A stretch of 64,000 bases of DNA from Gillisia lutea (GCF_021568705.1 NZ_JAKGTH010000011.1:248001-312000), one strand, 5' to 3'. Counted from the stretch's first letter, positions 42,530-52,694 are shown. The notes: generated from the letters alone by a model not told the origin. Translations and numbers: made by a program.

Positions 42530-44260
42530 ATGGCTAAAAAATTAAATCAATTAGAAGCTACCGCCATTTGCGGTAATGATATTAGTTCTTCTTGTCTTTA
42601 TGTATCGGCGCTCGCTATTTTTTATGCAGGACAATACGCCTGGATTTCACTTTTGATAGTTGCCGGAGTTCTTTTTCTTTTTCGGAGGATATATGGGGAA
42701 GTTGTGGGAGCATTGCCTTTAAACGGAGGAGCTTATAACGCTTTATTAAATACAACAAAAAAATCTACAGCCTCGCTCGCTGCATCTTTAACGGTATTGT
42801 CGTATATGGCTACCGCTGTTATCTCTGCCAGTGAAGCAGTAAAATATGCTTACAGCATATGGAATGATATTCCAATTCTACCGGTTACCATTGGCTTACT
42901 ATTATTGTTTATGGGCTTGGTAATTATTGGGATAGGCGAATCATCTAAAGTGGCAATAGCCATCTTTATATTTCATTTGGTGTCGCTCACCTTGCTGTGC
43001 GGATTTTGTTTATATTATTTCTTTTCTAATGGATTCGACACATTACTTGCAAATTTTGAGATACCTGTAAAAGGGAGCATCGTTCAGGCATTATTTTTTG
43101 GTTTTTCTGCCGCGATGTTAGGAATTAGTGGATTCGAAAGTTCTGCCAATTATGTGGAAGAGCAGAAGGAAGGTGTTTTCCCGAAAACTCTTAGAAACAT
43201 GTGGATTGTAGTAAGCATTTTTAACCCTCTTATTGCCTTTCTTGCATTAGCTCTTATTCCCATGAATGTGGTAAGTGCCAATCAGGAAGCTTTACTTTCA
43301 TATCTGGGTGATATATCTGGCGGGAATTGGCTGTCGCTACTGGTTGGAATAGATGCGGCGTTGGTTTTAAGTGGGGCTGTATTAACATCTTTTGTTGGAG
43401 TTGGCGGACTTATGGAACGAATGGCTCTAGACCGAATTCTTCCAAAATTTATTCTTAAAAGAAATAAGAGCAATAGCCCGTATTTAATTTTTATTCTCTT
43501 TTTTATTCTGTGTACTTCTATTCTTTTGGTTACCGGAGGAAATTTAGCTGAACTGGCTGGAGTGTATACCATAGCTTTTCTCTCAGTAATGGTGCTTTTT
43601 GGATTGGGAAACCTTCTTTTAAAAGTTAATAGAGGACAGTTACCTCGCCCGGAGCGAGCTAGCTGGATAGCATTGTTTTTAGCAATTGCATCGGTTGTTG
43701 CTGCAATTATAGGAAACATAGTCCTTAATCCCGATTACCTAATCACTTTTATTGAATATTTAATCCCGGCACTGGCAGTGGTATTCTTTATGCTCTATAA
43801 AACATACATATACAAGGCATATCTTTTAATCTTAGCGAAGATATTTCCTAGCGAGAACAGGCTCTTTCGAACGCTTAATTATGTTATTAAATCGAAATTA
43901 GCAAAGATGAAGGATCAACAATTCGTGTTCTTTACCAACCACGATAATGTAGAGAATTTGAATAAAGTGATGCAGTATATTACAAAAAATGAAACTACTC
44001 GTAAACTTAAGATTGTGGCTGTATTGGATAAAGATTCTAAAGTGGCTTCAAATTTAAGATCGGATATTGAGGTCCTTGATAGAGCTTACCCAGAAATACG
44101 TATCGAATTTATTGAAGAACCCGGCGTATTTGGACCAGAGAAGATTAAAGAGTTATCAAACCGCTGGAATATCCCAATAAACTTTATGTTTATAGGAGCC
44201 CCGAGTGCAAAATTTAAATATAGAGTTCAGCAATTAGGGGAAGTAAGAGTTATTATTTAA
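42530..44260 (+). CDS. APC-superfamily amino-acid permease with C-terminal Usp-like domain
   Basis: 576 residues. The first ~430 form 12 membrane segments of an APC permease; EATAICGNDISSSCLYV at the N-terminus and PLNGGAYNALLNTT near 65-78 resemble the substrate-binding turns of this group, and FGFSAAMLGISGFESSANYVEEQ near 190-212 is a strong family segment. The last ~120 residues (QQFVFFTNHDNVENLNKVMQYI, LKIVAVLDKD, IRIEFIEEPG) are cytosolic and alpha/beta, similar in plan to Usp domains, without a nucleotide motif. Substrate unknown. Confidence 0.87.
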   Translation: MAKKLNQLEATAICGNDISSSCLYVSALAIFYAGQYAWISLLIVAGVLFLFRRIYGEVVGALPLNGGAYNALLNTTKKSTASLAASLTVLSYMATAVISASEAVKYAYSIWNDIPILPVTIGLLLLFMGLVIIGIGESSKVAIAIFIFHLVSLTLLCGFCLYYFFSNGFDTLLANFEIPVKGSIVQALFFGFSAAMLGISGFESSANYVEEQKEGVFPKTLRNMWIVVSIFNPLIAFLALALIPMNVVSANQEALLSYLGDISGGNWLSLLVGIDAALVLSGAVLTSFVGVGGLMERMALDRILPKFILKRNKSNSPYLIFILFFILCTSILLVTGGNLAELAGVYTIAFLSVMVLFGLGNLLLKVNRGQLPRPERASWIALFLAIASVVAAIIGNIVLNPDYLITFIEYLIPALAVVFFMLYKTYIYKAYLLILAKIFPSENRLFRTLNYVIKSKLAKMKDQQFVFFTNHDNVENLNKVMQYITKNETTRKLKIVAVLDKDSKVASNLRSDIEVLDRAYPEIRIEFIEEPGVFGPEKIKELSNRWNIPINFMFIGAPSAKFKYRVQQLGEVRVII

Positions 44261-44276
44261 CACGATCTGCATATTT

Positions 44277-44705
44277 TCAATTCTTATTTTTTCTTTTTAA
44301 TTGGCGTATTTTCTTAACATGTTTGCTTTTGGCAACCACAGCTAAGCTAAGAGATACCAAAACAGAGATACTTGCCGAAGTTCCCAACGCTCCTCCATAT
44401 CCGGTGAAAAATGAACTTGTATTAAAGTAAATGATTGAGAATATAATACCCGAAATTACTATAAGCAAGTATTTGGAAATCACTTTAGAAGATACCATTC
44501 CTATAAAAGAGGCACCAATAAATACGATAGGAATGTTTTTGGTGAGGTAGTCATTAAAAAGATATGGGAATAAGTAAAAAAAGATCCCAACGATTAGCGA
44601 TAATAAAGCTGATGCTCTTACTCCTCCTTGTTTTAAGTTATTATTAAGTATAAATGTAGCAAGTGCCGATATTATTCCTGTAAGTATAATGATAAATGAA
44701 TCCAT
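44277..44705 (-). CDS. Small integral membrane protein, paired with its upstream paralog
   Basis: 142 residues, four predicted membrane segments. FIGASFIGMVSSKVIS in the middle and FTGYGGALGTSASISVL near the end correspond to segments of the upstream gene product (GAFVGMTAPAVA and FNGFGGKLGTIAFGGVAF), so the two look like paralogs. The tail is basic (KHVKKIRQLKRKNKN). Family not recognised. It starts 2 bp after the stop of its partner; a hetero-oligomer is likely. Confidence 0.72.
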   Translation of the reverse strand: MDSFIIILTGIISALATFILNNNLKQGGVRASALLSLIVGIFFYLFPYLFNDYLTKNIPIVFIGASFIGMVSSKVISKYLLIVISGIIFSIIYFNTSSFFTGYGGALGTSASISVLVSLSLAVVAKSKHVKKIRQLKRKNKN

Positions 44706-44707
44706 AA

Positions 44708-45283
44708 TTAAAAGAAAAGATATAGCAGCAAAGAAGTAAAGGCCACACCGCCAAAGGCTATTGTTCCAAGTTTACCGCCAAACCCGTTGAAAATATTTTT
44801 TGATAAAATGAGGAATGCACCGGTCATAAATGCAGCGAATATTATAAATCTGAAATCCTCTGCCACAGCAGGAGCAGTCATTCCCACAAAGGCGCCACAG
44901 TATATAGAGGCAGGAAGTTCTCTTAAAAACTCATTTCTTTTATTGAATTCAGGGATAAAGGAGGCTATAGTTCCGATTAATCCGGCTGCAATTACAGGCC
45001 CTAACTTAAATTCTACACTTAAATAATACGTGCTTAAAGCTCCTGTAACCACGTATAAAATCACATATAAATCTTCTATAAAATGAGCTTCTTCATCTCG
45101 TGGAGCATTAAAGTAGGCATGGGTAATTAAAGCTGATATAAACAATAAAAATCCAATGATCAACGGGGTGTTTATTCGCTCAAAGAATATTGCCAATAAA
45201 AATGAGAAGTGAACCAGAACTAATATGAAAAAAGCAATTCGCCTAAGTAATTTAGTCATATGTGCTTTTTTAAATGAATTCAA
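44708..45283 (-). CDS. Small integral membrane protein of unknown function
   Basis: 191 residues with six predicted membrane segments, no signal peptide. Segments GPVIAAGLIGTIASFIPEF, SIYCGAFVGMTAPAVAEDFRF and FNGFGGKLGTIAFGG are the most distinct. Related to the next gene at the GM and GG-x-LGT positions. No known transporter signature. It shares the 240-330 bp upstream region with the divergent hybrid kinase gene. Confidence 0.72.
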   Translation of the reverse strand: MNSFKKAHMTKLLRRIAFFILVLVHFSFLLAIFFERINTPLIIGFLLFISALITHAYFNAPRDEEAHFIEDLYVILYVVTGALSTYYLSVEFKLGPVIAAGLIGTIASFIPEFNKRNEFLRELPASIYCGAFVGMTAPAVAEDFRFIIFAAFMTGAFLILSKNIFNGFGGKLGTIAFGGVAFTSLLLYLFF

Positions 45284-45613
45284 AATTGGTTATAAACGCG
45301 AAAATAAAGAAAATAGATGTGTTAATACTCTATTTTAAGACAGGTTTAAAACTTAGGATACTTGAAAATATTAGTTCTAAGGGTTATGTTTATTTAAAGC
45401 CTAAAAAGCATAAATCTATTTAATAGATTGCAGGAATATTATATTTTCTAATTTCCATTTTAATTGAATGCATAATTATTGGAAAATATAAATGATTGTG
45501 CTTTTTTTATATCGTAGTGGGAATTGTTTGTAATTTTGAAGTTATTGAATTACTTTGATAGGTGGAACAATTTCAATATTAAATTTCACTCACAGTTTGC
45601 AAACTTTTTAAAT
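45284..45613. promoter_or_regulatory. Divergent regulatory region ahead of the hybrid kinase gene
   Basis: No gene here if the kinase starts at 45614. It holds a perfect 8-bp inverted repeat AATCTATT-T-AATAGATT (45413-45429) and a -7-like TAATTTTG (45531-45538) that would start transcription near 45543, downstream of the alternative TTG start at 45524. This supports the ATG at 45614. No good -33 element is seen. Confidence 0.45.
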
Positions 45614-48600
45614 ATGCCCCAATTGAATAGTTACCTACAATCTGAATTTTATGAGCTTCTTAAAAATGATCCCTCAGTATTTAAATGGTTAAGCGGCAAT
45701 GTAGTTGATGGAATTTGGTATTGTGACCTTGAAAACAAAGAAAATGTTTGGATAAGTGAGAATTTCTGGGATACGCTGGGATATTCAATATCACAGGATA
45801 AAAATGTAGAAAGTAACTGGAACGAAATTATGCTAGCCTCAGATAGGCCTTACGTTCTTAGTTTGGTTACAGAAGCTGCAATGAACCCTGATAAGCCATT
45901 TGAAACGGTTTTCAAATCAAAGCACACCGATAATAAAATGGTGTTGTTAGGAGGGAAGGGTTACATTACTTCCAAGGAAAATGGCGTGAAATCACGACTG
46001 CTTTTAGTATTTCATAATGTAAATAGAGATGATAGCGAGAACTTACAGCTTTTATCCGAAAATAAATATCTTAAAAAATTAAATGAGGTTTTTAATGAAG
46101 CCAACGAGCTCACACGTATAGGGGGATGGGAAATGGATTTGGTAAATCACAAATTAACGTGGACCAAAGTAACCAAAGATATACATGAGGTAGATCAAGA
46201 TTATGAACCAGACCTTAATACCGGTATCAATTTTTATAAGAAGGGTGAAAGCCGAGATAGAATAGCCGAGCTTTTTAAAGCTGCTGTAGAAGATGGAATT
46301 CCGTTTAATGAAGAATTGCAAATAGTAACTATTAAGGGCAATGAAGTTTGGGTGAGAGCCTTTGGTAAACCTGAAATGAAAAATGGAAGATGTGTTAGAG
46401 TATATGGAGCATTTCAAGATATTAATCTAAAGAAAAATAGAGAACTGGAGTTAAAGTTAAGCCAGGACAGATTTCAACAAATATTTCACAACTCTTCTAT
46501 TGGGATTGTTTTGGTGAATCCGGACAATACTTTAGTAATGATTAACCCGGCCACATTAAACATTTTTGGATATGAAAATGCAACAAGAGAAGAAACTCTA
46601 GGTTTAACTTTTCGTGATGTAACGCATCCTGATGATCTAGCAACGGCACACGATTATAGAACAAGATTGCTTTCAGGTGAGATCAATAATTATAAATTAC
46701 AGGGTAGGTTCATAAAGAGAAACGGAGAGATTATATGGTGTAATATTAATACCTCACTTATAAAAAATGACGACGGATCGCCCAGCTTGATAATTACTCA
46801 GGTGGAAGATATTACCTTTAGGAAAGAACTGGAAGCTAAAGCTCAGGAAAGCGCCAATCAATTTAGAAGCGCGTTCGAATTTTCTCCTAACGGTATGGCA
46901 ATGGTTGGATTAAAAGGTGATTGGTTAAGCGTTAACCGTACGTTATCTCAAATGGCAGGTTACCCACATAAAGAATTCTTAAAGATCAGTTTTCATGGGC
47001 ATACCCATCCTGGTGATAGAACAATTGATGAAGAACTCGTTACTGAGCTACTGAGTAATAAGAGAGAGGCCTATACCATTGAGAAGAGATACCTCCATAA
47101 AGACGGAAGTATCATCTACGGTTTACTAAATGTTTCTCTTTTAAGGGATGAAGAATCCAATCCATTATACTTTATCACACAAATAAATGATATTACCGAA
47201 AGCAGGTTAGCCAAAGAAGCCTTACGGGACAGTTTACATGAATTACAATCTGTAATGGATGCTACTACCCAGGTGTCATTAATAGAAGCTGATTTAAGTG
47301 GAACGATTAGAAAGATAAATAGAGGTGCAGAAAATTTATTAGGTTATACATCTGAAGAGTTAATAGGTAAAGAAAATGTTATTCTTTTTCATGATGAGGA
47401 AGAAGTAGAGAAGCGAGGAAGAGAACTTTCAGAAAAATATGGTAGGCAAATAGGCGGTTTTGATGTGTTCATTCAAAAAGCAAAGGATGGGAAATTTGAA
47501 TCTCGGGAATGGACTTATGTTAGAAAAGATGGGTCGCGTTTCTCAATTCAATTAGTGGTAACTGCAGTTACCAACGATCAAGGTGAAATTATCAGTTATA
47601 TAGGAGTTGCATCTGATATCTCTTATTTGAAGAATATTGAAATGGAACTTCGTGAGAGCCAGCAACGATGGAAATTTGCTTTAGAAGGTTCTGGAGATGG
47701 AGTGTGGGATTGGGATATTCAAGAAGGCAAACAATACTTGTCCAATCATGCCAAGAACATGCTTGGTTTTGATTCTGATGAAGCTTTGACAGATATTAAG
47801 GATTGGGATGATAGAATTCATCCAAATGATAAAGAAAAATCTAATAGAGCGGTAAAAGATTATTTTGATAATAAAGTTCCATTATATAACGTAGAAAAAA
47901 GGGTTAGATGCAAGGATGGTAGTTATAAATGGATTTTAGACAGAGGTAAAATAATAGAATGGGATGAAGATGGAAATCCTGTTAGAATGATTGGAACTCA
48001 ATCAGATATTACCGAGCGTAAAAATGCAGAACAGCTTATAAAAGAGAATGAACTTCGATTTAGATCTTTATATGAACTTTCCCCAATTGGAATTGGTCTT
48101 ATAGATATTGAATCAGGAAAGTTTATTAATGCCAATATTGCACTTTTAGAATCTGTGGGTTACGATTATGACGAAATATTAGATATTACATATAGGGAAT
48201 GCATTCCACAGGGAGAAGATCAAGATATCGAAAAGCTTGAACACTTTCTTCAGTTTGGAACAGACGATCCATTCGAGCATGAATTCATTAGAAAAGATGG
48301 AAGAAGTGTTCCGGTTCTGGTGAACGGCGTAAGAATGAAAGACGCCTCCGGAAAGAAAATAATTCTCTCCACAATTGAAGATATCACCAGTAGAAAGGAG
48401 ATGGAAAATTCTTTGGTAAAGGCTAAGATTAAAGCTGAATCGGCAAATAAATCTAAATCAGAATTTTTGGCAAATATGAGCCATGAGATTCGTACTCCCC
48501 TAAATGGAGTTATTGGGTTTACCGATTTATTGATGAAAACGGAACTTAATCCAAGCCAAAAACAATACATGAAAACCGTTTATAATTCGGCAAATTCATT

Positions 48601-50353
48601 ATTAGACCTTATAAATGATATACTTGACTTTTCAAAAATAGAGGCCGGAAAACTAGAACTGAGTGAAGAAAGGACAGACCTTATAGAACTCTGCGGACAG
48701 ACAGTAGATATTATTAAACATCAGGCGCATGAAAAGAATCTGGAAATTCTATTGAATATTTCTCCTGATGTTAACAGATATATTTTTGCAGATCCTGTTA
48801 GAATAAGACAAATACTTACCAACCTTTTGGGGAATGCTGTAAAATTTACAGAAAAGGGGGAAGTGGAGCTCAAAATAGAAGCAAAACTCCTTAATGTTGA
48901 TTCCTCAGAAATGCAGTTTACTTTTACTATACGAGATACGGGAATAGGAATTGCTCCTAATAACCTTGCAAAGATTTTTAATGCCTTCGATCAGGAAGAT
49001 TCTTCAACCACCAGGAAATATGGAGGAACTGGCCTAGGGCTTACCATTAGCAATAAATTATTGGAATTGATGGATAGTAAATTAAAGGTGGAAAGTACTT
49101 TGGGAATAGGAAGTGAGTTTTCTTTTAATGTTACTCTAGAAACAGAAAAAGGACATTCTAATTTTAAAGAATCATCAAAGGAAATTCAGAAGGTACTTGT
49201 GGTAGACGACAATGAAAACAATAGAATAATCCTTCAGGAAATGCTTGCTATTTCTAACATTGAAACCCACCTTGTTGCCAACGGGATTGAGGCTCTTCAA
49301 ACTCTGGAGGTAGAAAACGACTTTGATCTGGCCATTGTAGATTACAATATGCCCTATATGAATGGAATTGAGCTTATAAGCCATATTAGACAAAAGCTTT
49401 TAGTTACGTCTGATATTCTCCCAATTATTTTATTGCATAGCTCAGCAGATGATGATAAGATACATCAAGCTTGCAAAGATTTGGAAGTACAATTTAATGT
49501 TACCAAGCCTATTCAAATCGATCAGTTATTCCGAATGTTGAAAAATATAAAGGTTCCATTAGAAGATTCTAATAATTATATTAAAGAGTCGGCCAGTAGT
49601 GAAACCAGCGAGATTTACACTATTTTGGTAGCCGAAGACAACCCGGTAAACAAATTTTTGGCCAAAACTATTATTTTAAAAGCACTTCCTAATGCTAATA
49701 TATTAGAAGCCAACGATGGGTTAGAAGCAGTGGAAACTTATAAAACCAAGCAGGTAGATCTTATTTTCATGGATATTCAAATGCCTCAAATGAGCGGTTT
49801 TGAAGCAACAACTGAAATTAGGGCGTATGAGAACAAAGCGATGCATGTTCCTATAATCGCCTTGACCGCGAGAACTGTAAAAGGGGAAGAGGAGCGATGT
49901 GCCTCATACGGAATGGATGGTTATATTACTAAACCGGTAATTTTTGATACCATTAACGACATTATTAAATTATATTTAATTGAAAAAGATGAGCCACCTA
50001 AAGCTTTAGAAACCCCTGAAAAAGCTACCGACTTAAAGCTTCATTATGATAGAAACGAATTATTTAGTAAATTTATGGGTAATGAGGAGGATGTAGCTGA
50101 ACTAATGAAAATAGTTACTTCAAATCTTAACAAACTTTCAGCTAGTTTAGCTGATGAAATTGCGAAGGAAAATTTAGATAACATTAAAAAAGTAGCTCAT
50201 AGCATTAAAGGAACTGCTTTGAATTGCAATTTTAACATCCTCAGAGACTTAGCAATTGAACTGGAAAGTATACAATCATTCAAAAAAGATGTACTTTCGC
50301 AATACGAACAGAAAATAAATGATGAAATAAAATTTCTTATTAATATTATTTAA
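45614..50353 (+). CDS. Hybrid histidine kinase with seven PAS domains, two receivers and an HPt domain
   Basis: 1579 residues, no membrane segment, so a cytosolic sensor. Seven PAS/PAC units follow one another (openings such as VVDGIWYCDLENK, IGGWEMDL, SSIGIVLVNPD, SPNGMAMVGLKG, TTQVSLIEADLSG, SGDGVWDWDIQ and SPIGIGLIDIES). Then HisKA with NMSHEIRTPLNGVIGF (His ~956), HATPase (NLLGNAVKF, RDTGIGIAP, GGTGLGLTIS), receiver 1 (VVDDNENN; Asp in VDYNMPYMNG ~1241), receiver 2 (AEDNPVNK; Asp in MDIQMPQMSG ~1385), and HPt (AHSIKGTALNC, His ~1528). All phospho-sites are intact. A TTG at 45524 would add 30 residues; the ATG is preferred. It leads a run of signalling and polysaccharide genes. Confidence 0.92.
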   Translation: MPQLNSYLQSEFYELLKNDPSVFKWLSGNVVDGIWYCDLENKENVWISENFWDTLGYSISQDKNVESNWNEIMLASDRPYVLSLVTEAAMNPDKPFETVFKSKHTDNKMVLLGGKGYITSKENGVKSRLLLVFHNVNRDDSENLQLLSENKYLKKLNEVFNEANELTRIGGWEMDLVNHKLTWTKVTKDIHEVDQDYEPDLNTGINFYKKGESRDRIAELFKAAVEDGIPFNEELQIVTIKGNEVWVRAFGKPEMKNGRCVRVYGAFQDINLKKNRELELKLSQDRFQQIFHNSSIGIVLVNPDNTLVMINPATLNIFGYENATREETLGLTFRDVTHPDDLATAHDYRTRLLSGEINNYKLQGRFIKRNGEIIWCNINTSLIKNDDGSPSLIITQVEDITFRKELEAKAQESANQFRSAFEFSPNGMAMVGLKGDWLSVNRTLSQMAGYPHKEFLKISFHGHTHPGDRTIDEELVTELLSNKREAYTIEKRYLHKDGSIIYGLLNVSLLRDEESNPLYFITQINDITESRLAKEALRDSLHELQSVMDATTQVSLIEADLSGTIRKINRGAENLLGYTSEELIGKENVILFHDEEEVEKRGRELSEKYGRQIGGFDVFIQKAKDGKFESREWTYVRKDGSRFSIQLVVTAVTNDQGEIISYIGVASDISYLKNIEMELRESQQRWKFALEGSGDGVWDWDIQEGKQYLSNHAKNMLGFDSDEALTDIKDWDDRIHPNDKEKSNRAVKDYFDNKVPLYNVEKRVRCKDGSYKWILDRGKIIEWDEDGNPVRMIGTQSDITERKNAEQLIKENELRFRSLYELSPIGIGLIDIESGKFINANIALLESVGYDYDEILDITYRECIPQGEDQDIEKLEHFLQFGTDDPFEHEFIRKDGRSVPVLVNGVRMKDASGKKIILSTIEDITSRKEMENSLVKAKIKAESANKSKSEFLANMSHEIRTPLNGVIGFTDLLMKTELNPSQKQYMKTVYNSANSLLDLINDILDFSKIEAGKLELSEERTDLIELCGQTVDIIKHQAHEKNLEILLNISPDVNRYIFADPVRIRQILTNLLGNAVKFTEKGEVELKIEAKLLNVDSSEMQFTFTIRDTGIGIAPNNLAKIFNAFDQEDSSTTRKYGGTGLGLTISNKLLELMDSKLKVESTLGIGSEFSFNVTLETEKGHSNFKESSKEIQKVLVVDDNENNRIILQEMLAISNIETHLVANGIEALQTLEVENDFDLAIVDYNMPYMNGIELISHIRQKLLVTSDILPIILLHSSADDDKIHQACKDLEVQFNVTKPIQIDQLFRMLKNIKVPLEDSNNYIKESASSETSEIYTILVAEDNPVNKFLAKTIILKALPNANILEANDGLEAVETYKTKQVDLIFMDIQMPQMSGFEATTEIRAYENKAMHVPIIALTARTVKGEEERCASYGMDGYITKPVIFDTINDIIKLYLIEKDEPPKALETPEKATDLKLHYDRNELFSKFMGNEEDVAELMKIVTSNLNKLSASLADEIAKENLDNIKKVAHSIKGTALNCNFNILRDLAIELESIQSFKKDVLSQYEQKINDEIKFLINII

Positions 50354-50396
50354 TTAATATTTATCTAGATCAGGTATTTCCCCAAATCACCGAATC

Positions 50397-51155
50397 ATGG
50401 AAAATTCTACTTATGCCCCAAGCAGAGGTTTTACTATTTTATTGGTAGAAACTAATATTATTGAACAGGAAAAGTTCAGCCAAATTGCTATATCTGAAGA
50501 ATGGAATTTGGTTTATTGTAAATCTGGAATAGAAGCTATTCAATGGCTGCAGAATAATAGCACCGCTGATCTACTTGTTATTCAGGAAGATTCTCTTCCC
50601 TTAAATGGCTTTCAAACTGCCGATTATATAAAGTCTGAACTTGGTTTAGCGCTTCCCGTTCTAATTAGTGTGGACAACCAACTTACCGAGGTGCGCCCTC
50701 GAGTTCATTCTTATGTGGAAGGCTTTGTTAAAAAGCCCTTTCATAAACAAAGCCTTATAGAGGATATTAATGCTGTCTTTTCTAAATCTATTGAAATTGC
50801 CCCTGCTCAAAATAATAGGTATTCTCTAAATTATCTTAACGAGATTTTCGACGGAAACGAGAGTATTATTATGGAATCTCTAGGTTTGTTTCAAACTTCA
50901 GTAGATTCGGAACTTAAAAGCTTGAATAATGTGCTTACTCACCGTGATTTTACCAAGATTAGAGAAATAGCTCACGGTATAAAGCCTTCATTTGCTATGC
51001 TGGAAAGTGAAACAGGTGAAACCATTTGTCACTTAATAAATAATGAAGCTAAAGATGAAGAAATGGCTTATCTTATCGGCGAACTTCAACAAGAATTTAA
51101 TATCATTACAGAACAATTAAGTCGGGACTTTCCTGAGCTAAATTCAGAGGTATGA
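50397..51155 (+). CDS. Degenerate receiver domain fused to HPt domain
   Basis: 252 residues. Residues 1-125 have the receiver fold (TILLVETNIIEQEKF, VLISVDNQ, GFVKKPFHKQSL) but the acidic pocket has lost one acid (VETN for VEDN) and the phospho-acceptor place in IQEDSLPLNGF, four residues before the Pro, is Glu instead of Asp. The Lys of KKP is kept. Residues ~140-252 form an HPt domain with REIAHGIKPSFAML (His ~189). It is thus a phosphotransfer protein with a receiver that probably cannot be phosphorylated normally. It starts 43 bp after the hybrid kinase and overlaps the next receiver gene by 4 bp. Confidence 0.85.
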   Translation: MENSTYAPSRGFTILLVETNIIEQEKFSQIAISEEWNLVYCKSGIEAIQWLQNNSTADLLVIQEDSLPLNGFQTADYIKSELGLALPVLISVDNQLTEVRPRVHSYVEGFVKKPFHKQSLIEDINAVFSKSIEIAPAQNNRYSLNYLNEIFDGNESIIMESLGLFQTSVDSELKSLNNVLTHRDFTKIREIAHGIKPSFAMLESETGETICHLINNEAKDEEMAYLIGELQQEFNIITEQLSRDFPELNSEV

Positions 51156-51514
51156 AGAAAATTTTAGTGATTGAAGATAACCCAATGGTAATTAAATCTT
51201 TGGAATTTAAATTAACCAAAGACGGTAATGATGTTCACATTGCGCATGATGGTAGAGAGGCCATGAAATTTTTAAAAGAAGGTGAGTTCGACTTGATTCT
51301 AACCGATTTAATGTTGCCTTTCGTTACCGGGAATGAGCTAATAAGCTATATTAAAAAGGTATATCCACAAACTCCCATTATAGTACTGTCTACATCAACC
51401 CAAGAAACAATTATAATGGACGCTTTTAATATGGGTGTGGACGATTTTATAACCAAACCTTTTAGCCCAAACGAACTTTCACTAAGAGTGAAACGCCTTC
51501 TTGCCAAATCCTAA
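51152..51514 (+). CDS. Single-domain response regulator
   Basis: 120 residues, receiver only. ILVIEDNPMVIKSLEF acidic pocket, Asp in LILTDLMLPFVTG (~52), Ser in VLSTSTQE, Lys in DFITKPF. The likely last member of the phosphorelay from the seven-PAS kinase through the HPt protein. Without an output domain it must act by contact, perhaps on the membrane proteins encoded just after it (97-bp gap). Confidence 0.92.
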   Translation: MKKILVIEDNPMVIKSLEFKLTKDGNDVHIAHDGREAMKFLKEGEFDLILTDLMLPFVTGNELISYIKKVYPQTPIIVLSTSTQETIIMDAFNMGVDDFITKPFSPNELSLRVKRLLAKS

Positions 51515-51611
51515 GGCTTAAACTTTACGTAAGCATTAAAAAGGGTTGCTATATATCGTTGGCTCCGGGCTATACATTTATCAATTAATTACTTCACCTT
51601 ATTTATAATTC

Positions 51612-52694
51612 ATGATTCAGATGAAAGATGTTTTACATAACGTCACTGCTTATTTCCCTGAGGAGTGGGCATGGATTATGAAAATTAATGCGCTTTTTAT
51701 TTTACTTTTCTTATTGCTTACCATAGGTTTAATAGGTTTCATTATTTTTCTAAGAGTTGAAAAAAATATCCGAAATGATAAAAAACAGGCACAGCAATTA
51801 CTTTTAATAGACTTCTTAAATTCATTTTTATTTGAGGAAGATTTTGATAAACTAAAGGAAATTGAGGATTTTAGAACAGATCACCTTAAAACTCCGTTAG
51901 AAATTAAAGTAACCATAAAAGAAATCCTGTTATTCCACGAAAACTTAAAAGGGGAGTCGGCAATTGCTTTAGAAGAACTTTTTCTTCAATTACAACTAGA
52001 TAAATTTGTTTTAAATGATTTAAAAAAAGGTAATTGGTTTACCGTAGCCAGAGCTATTTATGCCCTATCAGAATTAGGAATTGAAGTGTCTGCTAAAAAG
52101 ATAGAGCCCTATTTGAACGACCCGAAGAATGAGGTAAGGCAGCAATCGCAGCTTTACTTTTTAAAAGTGGCCAAAGACAATCCACTGCAGTTTTTAGATA
52201 AAACAGAACGACCTTTAACTACGTGGCAGCAAATATATATTGAAAATGCCCTTAAGAATTTTTACCAGGGGCCTGCACCAGATTTTTCTATATGGCTAGA
52301 TCATAAATTGGATACCGTTGTAGAATTTTCAATTAGGATGATTGCCAGATACAATCAATTTGAGAACATTCCTAAACTTCTCCCATTTTTAAAAAATGAA
52401 AAAGAAAGCATACGAAAGGAAGCAATTCATGCTCTATGCAGTTTGGAGTACATCGAGCTTTTAAATTTGATATTACCTACTTTTAAGCAGGAGAGCATTA
52501 GTATAAAAAAGGAGATTTTGAGAAGCGTGGAACAATTGGGAACATTTGATGATCTAAAGGAAATAAAACCTATGTTAGCAGCTCAAGATTGGGAATTAAA
52601 AATAAAATATTTTAATATTGAAAAATATTTCTTTCCAAACAAAAAAGACGAGATACATATGCAATATTTGCATGAACAGGAGATGGGACTTTAA
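51612..52694 (+). CDS. Membrane protein with HEAT-like repeats
   Basis: 360 residues. One membrane segment near the N-terminus (about residues 25-47, INALFILLFLLLTIGLIGFI) and then a cytosolic part of helical pairs resembling HEAT repeats: ARAIYALSELGIEVSAKKIEPYL, EVRQQSQLYFLKVAKD, ESIRKEAIHALCSLEYIELL, ISIKKEILRSVEQLG. HEAT arrays bind proteins, so this may link the receiver to the glycosyltransferase. The stop codon overlaps the ATG of the glycosyltransferase gene by one base, which indicates equal expression of the two. A start at MKDVLHNV (four residues later) is also possible. Confidence 0.82.
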   Translation: MIQMKDVLHNVTAYFPEEWAWIMKINALFILLFLLLTIGLIGFIIFLRVEKNIRNDKKQAQQLLLIDFLNSFLFEEDFDKLKEIEDFRTDHLKTPLEIKVTIKEILLFHENLKGESAIALEELFLQLQLDKFVLNDLKKGNWFTVARAIYALSELGIEVSAKKIEPYLNDPKNEVRQQSQLYFLKVAKDNPLQFLDKTERPLTTWQQIYIENALKNFYQGPAPDFSIWLDHKLDTVVEFSIRMIARYNQFENIPKLLPFLKNEKESIRKEAIHALCSLEYIELLNLILPTFKQESISIKKEILRSVEQLGTFDDLKEIKPMLAAQDWELKIKYFNIEKYFFPNKKDEIHMQYLHEQEMGL

